Source of the DNA: Arthrobacter sp. MN05-02
Lineage (GTDB): Bacteria > Actinomycetota > Actinomycetes > Actinomycetales > Micrococcaceae
Direction of reading: 5' to 3'
Length of the DNA: 64,000 nt
Assembly (NCBI GenBank): GCA_004001285.1
Contig: AP018697.1
Location: forward strand, 2,728,001 to 2,792,000
In this document: piece after piece, positions 15,695 through 25,086 of the stretch
Position numbering within the stretch: the stretch's first letter is position 1
Layout of the letters: each line of letters begins with the position of its first letter
The notes under the pieces: model-generated
Told to the model about the DNA's origin: nothing
What the model saw: only the letters and a program-made list of their open reading frames with translations
Databases searched by the model: none
Translations under genes and position numbers: made by a program

Positions 15695-16252
15695 CTACCT
15701 GCGCGGATCGGTGCTGAGGATCGACATGATGATGGCATCGAACCATTCGCCGTTCCATCGCAGCGCATCGCGCATGCGCCCCTCAGCGACGAATCCGATC
15801 TTCTCGTAGGACCGCATCGCACGGGGGTTGAACGCGTATACCTCCAGTCCGATCCGGTGCAGGCCGAGTGAATCGAAAGCGTGAGCGATGACGGCCCGCC
15901 CGGCTTCGGTACCGAAACCTCTGCCCAGGACTCCCTCACCGCTGAGCCCGATGCGGTATCCCATCGATGAGTTGTCCTCGTCGAGGTCGTTGAGGACCAC
16001 CTCACCGAGGTATCGGCCGGTGTCTCGTTCGATGACTGCCCAGTCAGCGCGATCATCGTACGTCGGCAGCTTTTCGAGCCAGGCGCGAATCTGATCTTCG
16101 GTGAACTCGGTGTGCGTGCCGGTGAGGCGCCGAGCCTCTGGGTCGTGCACGTTGGACCAGACGCCGGCGAAATGCTCGATACCCTGGGGCTCGAGTCGCA
16201 GCCGCGGAGTGTCGATCGCAGGCAGGCTGGTGAAATCGTAGTCGACGACCAT
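15695..16252 (-). CDS. GNAT-family N-acetyltransferase (RimJ/RimL type)
   Basis: A 185-residue acetyl-CoA-dependent acetyltransferase. The N-terminal TPRLRLEP strand is typical of RimJ/RimL proteins. The acetyl-CoA loop is represented by GVLGRGFGTEAGRAVIAHAF, followed by LHRIGLEVYAFNPRAMRSYEKIGF. It acts in the cytosol and the substrate (protein N terminus, amino acid or antibiotic) is unknown. It lies downstream of the tRNA genes on the same strand but is separated from them by a terminator. Confidence 0.9.
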   Translation of the reverse strand: MVVDYDFTSLPAIDTPRLRLEPQGIEHFAGVWSNVHDPEARRLTGTHTEFTEDQIRAWLEKLPTYDDRADWAVIERDTGRYLGEVVLNDLDEDNSSMGYRIGLSGEGVLGRGFGTEAGRAVIAHAFDSLGLHRIGLEVYAFNPRAMRSYEKIGFVAEGRMRDALRWNGEWFDAIIMSILSTDPRR

Positions 16253-16309
16253 CAGTTCGTTCCTCGCTCAGTGGTCGGGGGCCGCGCAGCAGCGCGGTGA
16301 TCAGCAGAC

Positions 16310-16346
16310 AAGAGAAAACCCCCGGAATCACGATGACTCCGGGGGT
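16310..16346 (-). terminator. Rho-independent terminator after tRNA-Met
   Basis: ACCCCCGGA and its complement (16318-16326 and 16338-16346) form a 9-base stem. On the minus strand it is followed by TTTTCTCTT, a clear U-rich tail, eight bases past the tRNA 3' end. Confidence 0.8.
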
Positions 16347-16353
16347 CTTTCCG

Positions 16354-16427
16354 TAGCGGTGGTGGGACTCGATCCCACGACCTCACGATTATGAGTCGTG
16401 CGCTCTAACCAGCTGAGCTACACCGCC
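16354..16427 (-). tRNA. tRNA-Met (CAT anticodon)
   Basis: A 74-base cloverleaf with acceptor GGCGGTG/CACCGCT (one G-T pair at the end), D-arm AGCTCAGCTGGTTAGAGC, anticodon loop CTCATAA and a T-arm GTGGG/CCCAC stem. The CAT anticodon is at 16391-16393. Elongator Met is most likely. An Ile tRNA with lysidine at the wobble base cannot be excluded from the anticodon alone. The CCA end is not encoded. Confidence 0.92.
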
Positions 16428-16481
16428 CTAAATGAGGCTGCCCGCACCGATCGGATGATCGTCACGGGCCCCTCATTCATG

Positions 16482-16553
16482 AGCCCCCCACCGGAATCGA
16501 TCCGGTGACCTCGTTCTTACCAAGAACGCGCTCTACCACTGAGCTAGGGGGGC
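16482..16553 (-). tRNA. tRNA-Thr (GGT anticodon)
   Basis: A 72-base cloverleaf with acceptor GCCCCCC/GGGGGGC, D-arm TAGCTCAGTGGTAGAGC, anticodon loop TTGGTAA and T-arm CACCGG/CCGGTG. It precedes tRNA-Met on the same strand by 54 bases and probably shares its transcript. Confidence 0.94.
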
Positions 16554-16631
16554 AACAGCAAGAAACTTTACCAGTTCCCTGCCGCTGGTGCGAAATCGAC
16601 AGCGGCCCGAACGGACCGACCCCGGATTCCG

Positions 16632-16662
16632 CGTCGGACCCGCGCGGGGCGCGGGTCCGACG
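16632..16662 (-). terminator. hairpin after the DEAD-box helicase gene
   Basis: A perfect 14-base stem (CGTCGGACCCGCGC at 16632-16645 and its complement at 16649-16662) with a 3-base loop, 20 bases past the helicase stop codon. Confidence 0.6.
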
Positions 16663-16681
16663 GGGTCTGCCTAGCTAGTTC

Positions 16682-18601
16682 CTACCACTGCTCGGAGGAG
16701 GCGCTGGAGCGTCCTGCTCCGGCTCCTGCGCCCTTGGTGTAGCGGGGCTTGCGGGTGGCATCGCCCGAGAAGCGGGTGTCGCCGTCGCGCTTCGGGAAGT
16801 CCTTCTTGAAGGGCTTCTTGAACTCGCCCGCGCCACGGTTGCCCGAGGGCTTGCGTCCCTTGTCGAGCTCGAGGTGGATGAGCTCGCCGCCGATGCGCGT
16901 CTTGGAGAGCGCACGCAGCTGGTCCGTGGACAGGTCCGCGGGCAGCTCCACGAGGCTGTGGTCGGCGCGGATGTCGATGCCGCCGATCTGCGAGGAGGAC
17001 AGACCGCCCTCGTTGGCGATGGCGCCGACGATCGAGCCCGGCATCACGCGCTGGCGACGCCCCACCGCGATGCGGTAGGTGGCGTTGCCCTCGGTGAGGG
17101 TACGCGTCGGGCCACGGGACCCGAAGGCATCCTTGCGGCCCTCGGCCCGCTCGCGCTGGCCGGCGGGAGCGACGGGGATGTCCTGGACGAGGATCGGCTG
17201 TCCACCCTGCGCCATGACGGCGAGGGCAGCGGCGATCTCCGTGGCGGGCACGTCGTGCTCGCGCTCGTAGTTCGCGATGAGGTCGCGGAACAGCGCCACG
17301 TCCTTGCCCGCCAGCGTCTGGGTGATCCTGTCCGCGAACTTGCTGAGGCGCAGTTCGTTGATCTTCGCCGTGGAGGGCAGCTGCATCTGCTCGACGGGCT
17401 GGCGCGTGGCCTTCTCGATCGAGCGGAGCAGGTACTTCTCCCGCGGGGTGATGAAGAGGATCGCGTCACCCGAACGTCCTGCACGGCCGGTGCGACCGAT
17501 GCGGTGGACGTAGGACTCCGTGTCGTTCGGGACGTCGTAGTTCACGACGAGCGAGATGCGCTCCACGTCGAGACCACGGGCGGCGACGTCCGTGGCGACG
17601 AGGATGTCGATCTTGCCCTCGCGCAGCGCCTCGACGGTGCGCTCGCGCTGCTGCTGGGGGATGTCTCCGTTGATGGCTGCGGCCGTGAAGCCCCGTGAAC
17701 GCAACTTGTCCGCCAGGTCTTCGGTAGCCGCCTTGGTGCGGACGAACGCGATGATGCCGTCGTAGTCCTCCACCTCGAGGATGCGGGTCATCGCGTCGAG
17801 CTTGTGCGGGCCCATGACCTGCAGGTAGCGCTGACGGGTGTTGGTGCCCGTGGTCGTCTTGCCCTTGACCGAGATCTCGGCCGGATCGTTCAGGTACTTC
17901 TTGGCGATCCGGCGGATGGCCGGGGGCATGGTCGCGGAGAACAGGGCGACCTGCTTCTCGGCGGGCGTCGAGGCGAGGATCTTCTCGACGTCCTCGGCGA
18001 AGCCCATGCGCAGCATCTCGTCGGCCTCGTCGAGCACGACGTACTCGAGGTTGGAGAGATCTAGCGACCCCTTCTCGATGTGGTCGATGACGCGACCCGG
18101 GGTGCCCACGACGACCTGCGCGCCGCGGCGGAGGCCGTTGAGCTGGGGGCCGTAGGGCGATCCGCCGTAGACGGGAAGGACGGTGAAGCCCTCCATGTGC
18201 TTGGCGTAGGAGGTGAAGGCGTCGGCCACCTGCAGCGCGAGCTCGCGGGTCGGTGCGAGCACCAGGACCTGCGTGCTCTTGCTGGGTCCGCCGTTGACAT
18301 CGGCCAGTTCAGCCATCTTCGACAGCGCGGGTACCGCGAACGCGGCGGTCTTGCCGGTACCGGTCTGGGCCAAGCCGACGACGTCGCGACCTTCGAGCAG
18401 CGCAGGGATGGTTGCCGCCTGGATGGGTGAGGGCTTCTCGTAGCCGAGGTCGTTCAGGGCCGCGAGGATGCGGCCGTCCAGATTGAGCTCGGTGAAGCGG
18501 ATGTTCACGCCGTCGTCGTCGGACTCCGGAGCGGCAACCGCTGCGGAGGTCCCGGGAACGGGGGTGGTGTCGGTGATGTGCTCGGACAGGTTTTCAGGCA
18601 C
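16682..18601 (-). CDS. DEAD-box ATP-dependent RNA helicase (DeaD/CsdA type)
   Basis: A 639-residue RNA helicase involved in ribosome assembly and mRNA unwinding at low temperature. All core motifs are present: Q motif (PSPIQ), AQTGTGKT, PTREL, TPGR, DEAD, SAT, VATDVAARGLD and HRIGRTGRAGR. A C-terminal DbpA-type RNA-binding domain (about 475-560, with YRIAVGRRQRVMPGSIVGAI) is followed by a basic Gly/Arg/Lys tail. I chose GTG 18601 behind GGAGG. The frame extends to 18667 but those residues look untranslated. A leader of over 300 bases precedes it, as often in cold-shock helicase genes. Confidence 0.92.
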   Translation of the reverse strand: MPENLSEHITDTTPVPGTSAAVAAPESDDDGVNIRFTELNLDGRILAALNDLGYEKPSPIQAATIPALLEGRDVVGLAQTGTGKTAAFAVPALSKMAELADVNGGPSKSTQVLVLAPTRELALQVADAFTSYAKHMEGFTVLPVYGGSPYGPQLNGLRRGAQVVVGTPGRVIDHIEKGSLDLSNLEYVVLDEADEMLRMGFAEDVEKILASTPAEKQVALFSATMPPAIRRIAKKYLNDPAEISVKGKTTTGTNTRQRYLQVMGPHKLDAMTRILEVEDYDGIIAFVRTKAATEDLADKLRSRGFTAAAINGDIPQQQRERTVEALREGKIDILVATDVAARGLDVERISLVVNYDVPNDTESYVHRIGRTGRAGRSGDAILFITPREKYLLRSIEKATRQPVEQMQLPSTAKINELRLSKFADRITQTLAGKDVALFRDLIANYEREHDVPATEIAAALAVMAQGGQPILVQDIPVAPAGQRERAEGRKDAFGSRGPTRTLTEGNATYRIAVGRRQRVMPGSIVGAIANEGGLSSSQIGGIDIRADHSLVELPADLSTDQLRALSKTRIGGELIHLELDKGRKPSGNRGAGEFKKPFKKDFPKRDGDTRFSGDATRKPRYTKGAGAGAGRSSASSEQW

Positions 18602-18934
18602 GGAAAGAATTCCTCCAGATAGGTGCCGGACGGCCTGAGGATGGAGCCCGCAGAGCCGGATGAACATGGATCCGGCACTGTTTCAATCCCGAGGCCGAGC
18701 TCCTCGTCACACCGTGTTCTCTGCTCTCTCAGCAGTGATGTGTGACGTTTCTTCTAGCCGGCGCTCCCTGATGAATCTGCTCACGAGTCTTCGCTCCGAG
18801 CCCCAACACAACCTATCCGGCCCGAAAGGGGCGGAAATAAAGGGAATACCGGTGTGGGGGATACATCCAGTCTACGGCACGTACGCCCCGTCCCGCTCCA
18901 CGAGGACGCCGTCCGGCAGGTGACGTTCGGCACG
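18602..18934 (-). other. long untranslated leader of the helicase gene
   Basis: These 333 bases between the MOSC gene and the helicase hold no credible gene. A short stem sits at about 18815-18830 (CCGGCCCG/CGGGCC-like). The stretch probably contains the helicase promoter and a long 5' leader, which in cold-shock genes controls translation. I see no known riboswitch motif. Confidence 0.4.
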
Positions 18935-19591
18935 TCAGGCCGGCGAGGCGACCTTCAGTGCCTGCAGCGCGGCCTTGCGGACCTGCGGGGTGAGGGCGAG
19001 GCATCCGGCCGCCGCGGCACCGAGCAGTGCGTGCGCCTGACGTTCGTCGGGGCCCGCGTAGACCTGCGCAGCGGTGACACCGTGCTCGGGGACGCTGGTC
19101 ACCCGGATGGTGTCGCCCGCGGAGACGCTCCCCTTCGTCACGACGCTCAGGTAGGTGCCTACCCTGTTGGCCTCGGCGAAACGCTTCACCCAGGACCTCT
19201 CGCCGAGGTACCGGGCGAAGTTCACGCAGGGCGTCCTCGGCATCGTCACCTCGAGCACCACCTGCTCCCCCACGCTCCACCGCTCACCGATGACAGCGTT
19301 GGAGGCGTCGATCCCCGCGACGCGCAGGTTCTCCCCGAACAGGCCGGGCGTCACCTCACGCCCCAGCTGGTGCGCCCAGAACTCGGCGTCGTCCTGGGAG
19401 TAGGCGTAGAGGGCTTTCGTCGGCCCCCCGTGGTGCTTCCGGCTCGCCTGGATGTCGCCGGTGAGCCCGAGCGGATGGACGTTCACGGGCCCGTCGACCG
19501 CACGCTTGTCGATCGCGGTGACCCCGGTCGAGTCCTTCGTGGGCAGGAGTTCGTGCACGCGGCAGACGGCGAGGAGGGTCCCAGTGGTCAT
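18935..19591 (-). CDS. MOSC domain protein (YiiM-like)
   Basis: A 218-residue protein with a MOSC core: residues about 25-170, including IDKRAVDGPVNVHPLGLTGD, HHGGPTKALYAYSQDDAEFW, TPGLFGENLRV, IGERWSVG and a conserved Cys in MPRTPCVNF. MOSC proteins bind molybdenum cofactor and the Cys holds the sulfur or metal. YiiM-type members reduce N-hydroxylated compounds. The ATG at 19591 follows TAGGAT by seven bases, suggesting leaderless transcription. The gene is followed by the KdpDE genes on the same strand upstream, but the 45-base gap and own -10 suggest separate control. Confidence 0.88.
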   Translation of the reverse strand: MTTGTLLAVCRVHELLPTKDSTGVTAIDKRAVDGPVNVHPLGLTGDIQASRKHHGGPTKALYAYSQDDAEFWAHQLGREVTPGLFGENLRVAGIDASNAVIGERWSVGEQVVLEVTMPRTPCVNFARYLGERSWVKRFAEANRVGTYLSVVTKGSVSAGDTIRVTSVPEHGVTAAQVYAGPDERQAHALLGAAAAGCLALTPQVRKAALQALKVASPA

Positions 19592-19636
19592 GGCGACCAT
19601 CCTATGCGGCGCCCGCACCCGCGCCCGGGTGGGGGG

Positions 19637-20312
19637 TCACGGTTCGAAGCGGTAGCCCATCCCGCTCTCGGTCACGAAGTAGCGCGGCGAGCCCGGGTCG
19701 GGCTCGAGCTTCTTGCGCAACTGCGCCATGTAGACGCGGAGGTACTGGACGTCCTTCGCGTAGGCAGGGCCCCAGACGTCGAGGAGGAGCTGCTGCTGCG
19801 AGACGAGCCGGCCCGGGTGCGCGATCAGCCGATCCACGATCTTCCACTCCGTGGGTGTCAGCCGGACGTCCTTCCCGTCCTTGACGACCCGGCGGGCACC
19901 GGCGTCGAGCAGGAAGTCGGCTGTCTCGAGGACGGGTGCGTCGGCCCGGATGGCCGCCCGCCGGGCGGCCGCACGGAGGCGCGCGAGCAGTTCGTCGAGG
20001 CCGAAGGGCTTGGTCACGTAGTCGTCGGCGCCGGCGTCGAGGGCGTCGACCTTGTCCTGCGAGCCGTGGCGGGCGGACAGCACGATGATGTGCACCTGCG
20101 ACCAGCCGCGGATCCGGCGGATGACCTCCACGCCGTCGAGGTCCGGCAGACCGAGGTCGAGCACGATGATGTCCGGGGTGGTGCTCGGCCGCGGCGGCGA
20201 GCGCCGTCTCGCCGTCGACGGCCGTGACGCACTGGTAGCCGTAGGCGCGCAGGTTGATCTCCAGGGCGCGGAGGAGCTGCGGTTCGTCGTCGACCACCAG
20301 CACCCGCGTCAC
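19637..20312 (-). pseudogene. kdpE: KdpE-like response regulator, frameshifted
   Basis: An OmpR/PhoB-class response regulator of about 224 residues once the frame is repaired. The N terminus VLVVDDEPQLLRAL contains the acidic pair. The phospho-acceptor Asp is in IIVLDLGLPDLDGVEV, the conserved Lys is in DDYVTKPFG and the winged helix covers about 125-222 with RLTPTEWKIVDRL. One extra C (G on the + strand, run 20175-20178) breaks the frame after residue 45. With one base fewer the text reads straight through. It starts with GTG 20312, which overlaps the kinase stop as GTGA. It acts with the neighbouring kinase, but no kdpFABC genes are in the window. Confidence 0.85.
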
Positions 20313-22006
20313 AGGTCCGCCGCTCCCGTCGAGATCGGCAGGCGGATCACGAGCGTGAGCCCGCCGCCGGGGGTCTGCTCGGCGTCGAGCACGCCGCCCA
20401 TGACCTCGGTGAACCCCTTCGCCACGGCCAGGCCCAGTCCGACGCCGGCTCCGGACGGCGCGTCATCAAGGCGCTGGAACGGGCGGAACATCGTGGCGAC
20501 GTCGTCCCGGGACACGCCCTGCCCGTGGTCGATGACGCGCAGCTCGCTCGCGGGGAAGCCGTTGATGAGCGCCCTGCCGGTGCCCCCGACGGACGCCGTG
20601 ACCTCGATCAGTGAATCTGGGGCATACTTTCCCGCGTTCTCCACGATGTTCGCGAGGACCCGTTCCAGCAGTCCGGGGTCCGCTTCGATGGCAGGCAGGT
20701 TGGGTGGGATGGACACGTGCACGCGGTCCTCGGGCACGTGTCCGAGGGCGGGTCCGACGACGTCGATCCACTTCAGCGGCCGCACGTGCGCGTTCACGGC
20801 GTCCCCGGTGATGCGGGACATGTCCAGCAGGTTGTTGACGAGGGCATCCAGCCTGTCGGAGTAGTCCTCGATGGTCTCGAGGAGCTCGTCCTCGTCCTCC
20901 TGCGAGAAGGTCACCTCCGACTGCCGCAGGCTGCTGACCGCGAGCTTGATGCCGGCCAGGGGCGTGCGGAGGTCGTGGGACACCGAGCGGAGGATCGCCG
21001 TGCGCATGACGTTGCCCTCGACGAGCCGGCGGTTGGTGCGTGTGCTCGCGAGGAGTTCCTGCCGCTGCAGCATGGAGCGCAGTTGCCCGGCGAACGCCGT
21101 CAGGAGGCCGCGCTCGCGTCCCGACAGAGGAGGCCCGTACAGCGCGAGCGAGACGTCGCCGTCGACCGGTTCCCTGGTGGTCGCCGCCTCGAGCGTCCAG
21201 CGGTCCCCACTGTCGCGACCGGCGGCGTCCGCTCCCGAGCCCGAGACGCCGGTACCCGGGCCGCGACCGGTCGCGCCGGTATGCCCGCGCCCTGCGGCGT
21301 TCGCGGCGGGGCCGGCCGCGTCCTGCTGCCGGGGTGTCGGGCGGACGGCCAGCGCCTTGCGTTCCCTGTGGTCTGCGGCTGCCGCGCCGTCCTGTCCGTC
21401 CCCGCTGCTGCCGTCCCCGCTGCTGCCGTCCCCGCTGCTTCCGTCCTCGGGACCGAACAACGCGACGGCGTCGACGTCGAACTGCGACTGCACGTGCCGC
21501 AGGAAGCCCTGGAGCGTGTCCTCCTCGGCGAGCGCGCCCCGTGCGAGTTCGCCGAGGAGGGCCGCCTCCTGCTGCGCCATGGCCGCGTCCCTGGAACGGC
21601 GAGCGGAGAGGCCGACGACGAGCGACACCGCCACCGCGACGGCGATGAAGATGAACACCGTGACCACGTTCTCGGCGTCGGCGATCTCGAGGGATCCGAA
21701 CGGCTCGGTCGAGGTGTAGTTGAGGATGATGCTGCTCCACAGGGCCGCGAGCAGGGCTGGCCAGAGGCCACCGATCAGCGCGACGGCGATGACGCCCGCC
21801 AGCTGGAACAGCACGTCGACGGCGAGCAGCGAGGTGCCGACCGCGAAGACGGCTGCCTCGAGGAGGGGCGGCAGCGCGAGCGCCACGACGCAGGCGCCGA
21901 CGACCCGCAGGCGGCTGACAGGAGCCGCGAGGGTACGCCGGGCCGCCGCGGACATCAGGGGGTTCCGGCTGCTGGGCACGATGCCGTCATCGAGCCCGGT
22001 GTGCAT
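20309..22006 (-). CDS. KdpD-like sensor histidine kinase lacking the N-terminal KdpD/Usp domains
   Basis: About 565 residues: four transmembrane helices of the DUF4118 type (about 25-130), a GAF-like region interrupted by a low-complexity GDGSS/Gly-Ala insert, a HisKA dimerisation domain with the phospho-His in SHDLRTPLAGIK, and an ATPase with NIVENAGKYAP and VGLGLAVAKGF. Full KdpD has about 350 additional N-terminal residues for turgor and second-messenger sensing, which are missing. The start is uncertain: the frame is open upstream into the GT87 gene, and ATG 22057, 22006 or 21955 are all possible. Its stop overlaps the response-regulator start. K+ sensing is inferred only from similarity. 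Confidence 0.82.
   Translation of the reverse strand: MHTGLDDGIVPSSRNPLMSAAARRTLAAPVSRLRVVGACVVALALPPLLEAAVFAVGTSLLAVDVLFQLAGVIAVALIGGLWPALLAALWSSIILNYTSTEPFGSLEIADAENVVTVFIFIAVAVAVSLVVGLSARRSRDAAMAQQEAALLGELARGALAEEDTLQGFLRHVQSQFDVDAVALFGPEDGSSGDGSSGDGSSGDGQDGAAAADHRERKALAVRPTPRQQDAAGPAANAAGRGHTGATGRGPGTGVSGSGADAAGRDSGDRWTLEAATTREPVDGDVSLALYGPPLSGRERGLLTAFAGQLRSMLQRQELLASTRTNRRLVEGNVMRTAILRSVSHDLRTPLAGIKLAVSSLRQSEVTFSQEDEDELLETIEDYSDRLDALVNNLLDMSRITGDAVNAHVRPLKWIDVVGPALGHVPEDRVHVSIPPNLPAIEADPGLLERVLANIVENAGKYAPDSLIEVTASVGGTGRALINGFPASELRVIDHGQGVSRDDVATMFRPFQRLDDAPSGAGVGLGLAVAKGFTEVMGGVLDAEQTPGGGLTLVIRLPISTGAADL
21396..21440. repeat. three tandem 15-base repeats in the kinase gene
   Basis: CCGTCCCCGCTGCTG is repeated three times (last copy with one change). 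On the coding strand this gives three GDGSS units in the linker of the sensor kinase. Such in-frame repeats can change copy number by slippage. Confidence 0.75.
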
Positions 22007-23303
22007 GCTGCTTCCGCTCGCGGTCCGCCCGGCTTCCGCTGCCGCGGATCCGTCCATGCCGCTCCGAGCATGGAGCGCCAGGCGCCGGGACAGGAGCACC
22101 CAGAGGACGGTGATGGCGAGAGCGCAGAAGACACCGGCGCTTGAGGCCATGAGCCAGCCTGTCGTCAGCTGCGAATTGAGGTTCTGGGCGCCGAACAGCA
22201 GCCCGATGGTCTTGGGCGAGTAGATGAAGACCACGAGGGTGATGACGAAGAGGGCTGCCGCTGCCGTGCGGTACGCCCGCAGCTCCGCCGGGAGTCCGGC
22301 GGCCTGACCCGCGAGGACGGCCAGGACCACGACGATCCACACCCAGTGATGGGACCACGAGATCGGCGAGATGAGGAGCATGAGCAGCGATGTCATGGCG
22401 ATGGGCAGGAAGCGGTCACCGCGCCGTGCGGCCGTGCGGATGATGAAGGCCGTCGCGGCGACCAGCAGGAGGGAACCGAGCAGCCACGGGACGGTGGAGG
22501 GGAAGTCGGGCCCGAGGAAATGCAGGATCGCACCGCGGAGGGGACAGGTTGTCCACGTAGCCCTCGCCGCCGATGCGGCCCGTGTCACGGAGCATCTGCA
22601 GCCAGTAGGTCGCCGATTCCGCGGGCAGCAGGAGGAATCCGAGCGCGATCGTCCCGAAGAAGCCGCCGGCCATCGTGAACAGCTGCTTCCACTCGCCGCG
22701 CACGAGGAAGTACAGGCCGAAGACCAGGGGCGTCAGTTTGATGCCCGCGGCGATGCCGGTGAGCAGGCCGGTCGGCATGCGGCGGTGCGGGCCGGAGAGC
22801 AGGTCCGCGGCGATCATTGCGAACAGCAGGATGTTGACCTGGGAGAAGGCCATCGTCTCGCGCCACGGGCCGAGCAGGCAGACCACGCCGGCGCCCGCGA
22901 TGGCCAGCGGCAGTGCTGCGGGGTGCCGCACCACCTCCCGCACACTGCGGAAGCCGCCGAGGTACCGCGTGATGAGGAGAGCTGTCACGGCGGCGATGAG
23001 GACCGACAGCCCCACGAAGAGGAAGGCGCCCGTCTCGGCGCTGACGAGCGTCAGCACCGTGAAGACCAGGGCCGCGAAGGGCGGGTAGGTGAAGAGGAGA
23101 GACCCCTCACCCTCGCCGAAGGACCGCGTGTAGAGCGAGCCGTCGCCGTCGACCACGGACTGTCCGCCCATGCGGTAGACGCGGAAGTCCAGGCCGATGA
23201 AGTCCGCCCAGGCGAACGCCCAGACGCCCAAGCCGGCTGCCACGGCCACTGCGGCGACGACGCCCAGCGCCCGGACCGGTGCCGCGATTCTGCGCTGGCT
23301 CAT
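22007..23303 (-). pseudogene. GT87-family alpha-mannosyltransferase (DUF2029), frameshifted
   Basis: A polytopic membrane glycosyltransferase of about 430 residues using polyprenyl-phosphate mannose to build cell-envelope mannans. Visible are a periplasmic-type loop DFRVYRMGGQSVVDGDGSLYT, FTYPPFAAL, the family segment FSQVNILLF, GIAAGIKLTPLVFGLYFL and LISPISWSHHWVW. ATG 23303 follows GGAAGGAA. One extra base in the run 22540-22543 breaks the frame after YVDNLS. With one base fewer it continues as LRGAILHFLG. The repaired frame has no stop before the kinase domain, so the 3' boundary given here is my estimate. Confidence 0.78.
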
Positions 23304-23448
23304 GCTTTCCTTCCGATCAACAAGTGCTGTCACCGGCCCTGGAAACCCTGCGGAACGGCTCATCCAGTGTAGGCACGGCCACGGGCAGGTGCCCGCGGGC
23401 CGATATGGTGGAAATCACCCCGCACTCTCGCGAAAGGTCGATGCACCG

Positions 23449-24654
23449 ATGTCCTCCCCCAGCGGCACCACCACGCCGGCTTCCACCACAGCCATCACCA
23501 ATGCCCACGTCGTCCCGATCGACGGGGAGCCCTTCGACGGCACCGTCGTCGTGGAGGACGGCCGCATCACGGCCCTCGGCGCCTCCGTTCCGGTGCCCGA
23601 CGGCGCCACGGTCGTCGACGCGGGCGGCAAGTGGCTGCTCCCGGGCTTCGTCGACGCCCACGTCCACCTCGGGACGCACGAGGAGGGTGAAGGCGCCGCA
23701 GGTGACGACACCAACGAGATGACCAATCCCAACACCGCCGGCGTCCGCGCGATCGATGCCGTCAACCCCTTCGACCCCGGGTTCGACGACGCCCTCGCCG
23801 GCGGCGTCACCACGGTGAACGTCAACCCCGGCTCCGGGAACCCGATCGGCGGCCTCGCCGTCGCCCTCCACACGCACGGGCGCTACCTCGAGGAGATGGT
23901 GCTGCGCTCCCCCAGCGGCCTGAAGTCGGCGCTCGGCGAGAACCCCAAGCGCGTCTACGGCGGCAAGGACAAGACACCGTCGACCCGTCTGGGTACCGCG
24001 CTCGTCATCCGCGAGGCGTTCATGAAGGCCCAGAACTACATGGGCAAGGCCGACGAGAACGCGCGCGACCCGCACCTCGAGGCCCTCGCCATGGTGCTGC
24101 GCCGCGAGATCCCCTGGCGCCAGCACGCGCACCGTGCCGACGACATCGCCACGGCCCTCCGCATCGCCGACGAGTTCGGCTACGACCTCGTCCTCGACCA
24201 CGGCACGGAGGCGCACCTGCTCGGCGACGTGCTGGCGGAACGAGGGACCCCCGTGCTGATCGGGCCGCTGTTCACCACGAAGTCCAAGGTGGAGCTGCGC
24301 GGCCGCTCGATCGCCAACCCGGGCAAGCTCGCGAGGGCCGGCGTCGAGATCTCGATCATCACCGACCACCCCGTGATCCCGATCAACTTCCTGGTGCACC
24401 AGGCAACGCTGGCGGTCAAGGAGGGCCTGGACCGGGAGACGGCGCTGCGATCCATCACGATCAACCCCGCGAAGGTCCTCGGCCTGGCGGACCGCCTCGG
24501 TTCGCTCGCCGTCGGCAAGGACGCGGACCTGGTGCTGTGGAGCGGCGACCCGCTCGACGTCATGCAGAGGGCCCTGCAGGTGTGGATCGGCGGCACGGAG
24601 GTCTACTCCTACGACACCGCTACGCATACCGGCACCGTCGCCCCGCGAGGATAG
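23449..24654 (+). CDS. amidohydrolase, imidazolonepropionase-like
   Basis: A 401-residue metal-dependent hydrolase of the COG1228 group. A short N-terminal beta-sandwich is followed by the metal-binding HVH in VDAHVHLGTHEEG, then GVTTVNVNPGSGNPIGG, a further His pair in RQHAHRADDI, LVLDHGTEAHLL and the catalytic Asp in ITDHPVIP. The C terminus LGSLAVGKDADLVLWSGDPLD closes the beta-sandwich, as usual. It acts on a cyclic amide or N-acyl substrate not deducible here. It starts at ATG 23449 and is followed after six bases by a membrane protein gene, probably in the same operon. Confidence 0.9.
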   Translation: MSSPSGTTTPASTTAITNAHVVPIDGEPFDGTVVVEDGRITALGASVPVPDGATVVDAGGKWLLPGFVDAHVHLGTHEEGEGAAGDDTNEMTNPNTAGVRAIDAVNPFDPGFDDALAGGVTTVNVNPGSGNPIGGLAVALHTHGRYLEEMVLRSPSGLKSALGENPKRVYGGKDKTPSTRLGTALVIREAFMKAQNYMGKADENARDPHLEALAMVLRREIPWRQHAHRADDIATALRIADEFGYDLVLDHGTEAHLLGDVLAERGTPVLIGPLFTTKSKVELRGRSIANPGKLARAGVEISIITDHPVIPINFLVHQATLAVKEGLDRETALRSITINPAKVLGLADRLGSLAVGKDADLVLWSGDPLDVMQRALQVWIGGTEVYSYDTATHTGTVAPRG

Positions 24655-24660
24655 GCGGCC

Positions 24661-25086
24661 TTGGGTCCCCGTCCGAACGCAATGCCGCCACGGCCGTTCA
24701 CGCTGCGCGCGGCGATCGTCCTGTGGCTCGTGATCGCGGTGCTGCTGCTGATCGCGGCGGGCTCCTTCATCACGTCGGCCGCGATGCAGGACCTCGACCG
24801 GGCAGGCTTCATCGGGCTCGGGGCGCTCTTCGGGGCGCTCGCCGTCCTGCAACTGCTCCTCCTGCTCCCGCTGCGCCGGGGCAGGAGGAGCGCCCGCGAG
24901 CTGCTGACCACCGTCGGCATCATCGTCGGCGTGCCCATCATCGTCCGCGGGACGCCCGGCCTGTCCCTGATCGCGGGGGCCATGCTCGTCGCGGTGCTGC
25001 TGCTGTGGGTGCCGCAGAGCAGCGACTACTTCCAGCTGACCCAGCCGAAGGCGAAGAAGCCCTTCCGGCTGCCGGGTTCCCGCTAG
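24661..25086 (+). CDS. four-span membrane protein, unknown function
   Basis: A 141-residue protein with hydrophobic segments at about 15-40, 47-70, 82-100 and 102-118 and a positively charged, proline-containing C terminus. The frame begins with TTG 24661 behind GAGG, and ATG 24682 is an alternative. It lies six bases after the amidohydrolase stop. I recognise no named family. Confidence 0.6.
   Translation: MGPRPNAMPPRPFTLRAAIVLWLVIAVLLLIAAGSFITSAAMQDLDRAGFIGLGALFGALAVLQLLLLLPLRRGRRSARELLTTVGIIVGVPIIVRGTPGLSLIAGAMLVAVLLLWVPQSSDYFQLTQPKAKKPFRLPGSR

Noticed and set aside
16354..16553. Integration site of a mobile element at the tRNA genes
   Set aside because: No integrase, direct repeat of the tRNA 3' end or change in base composition is visible on either side.
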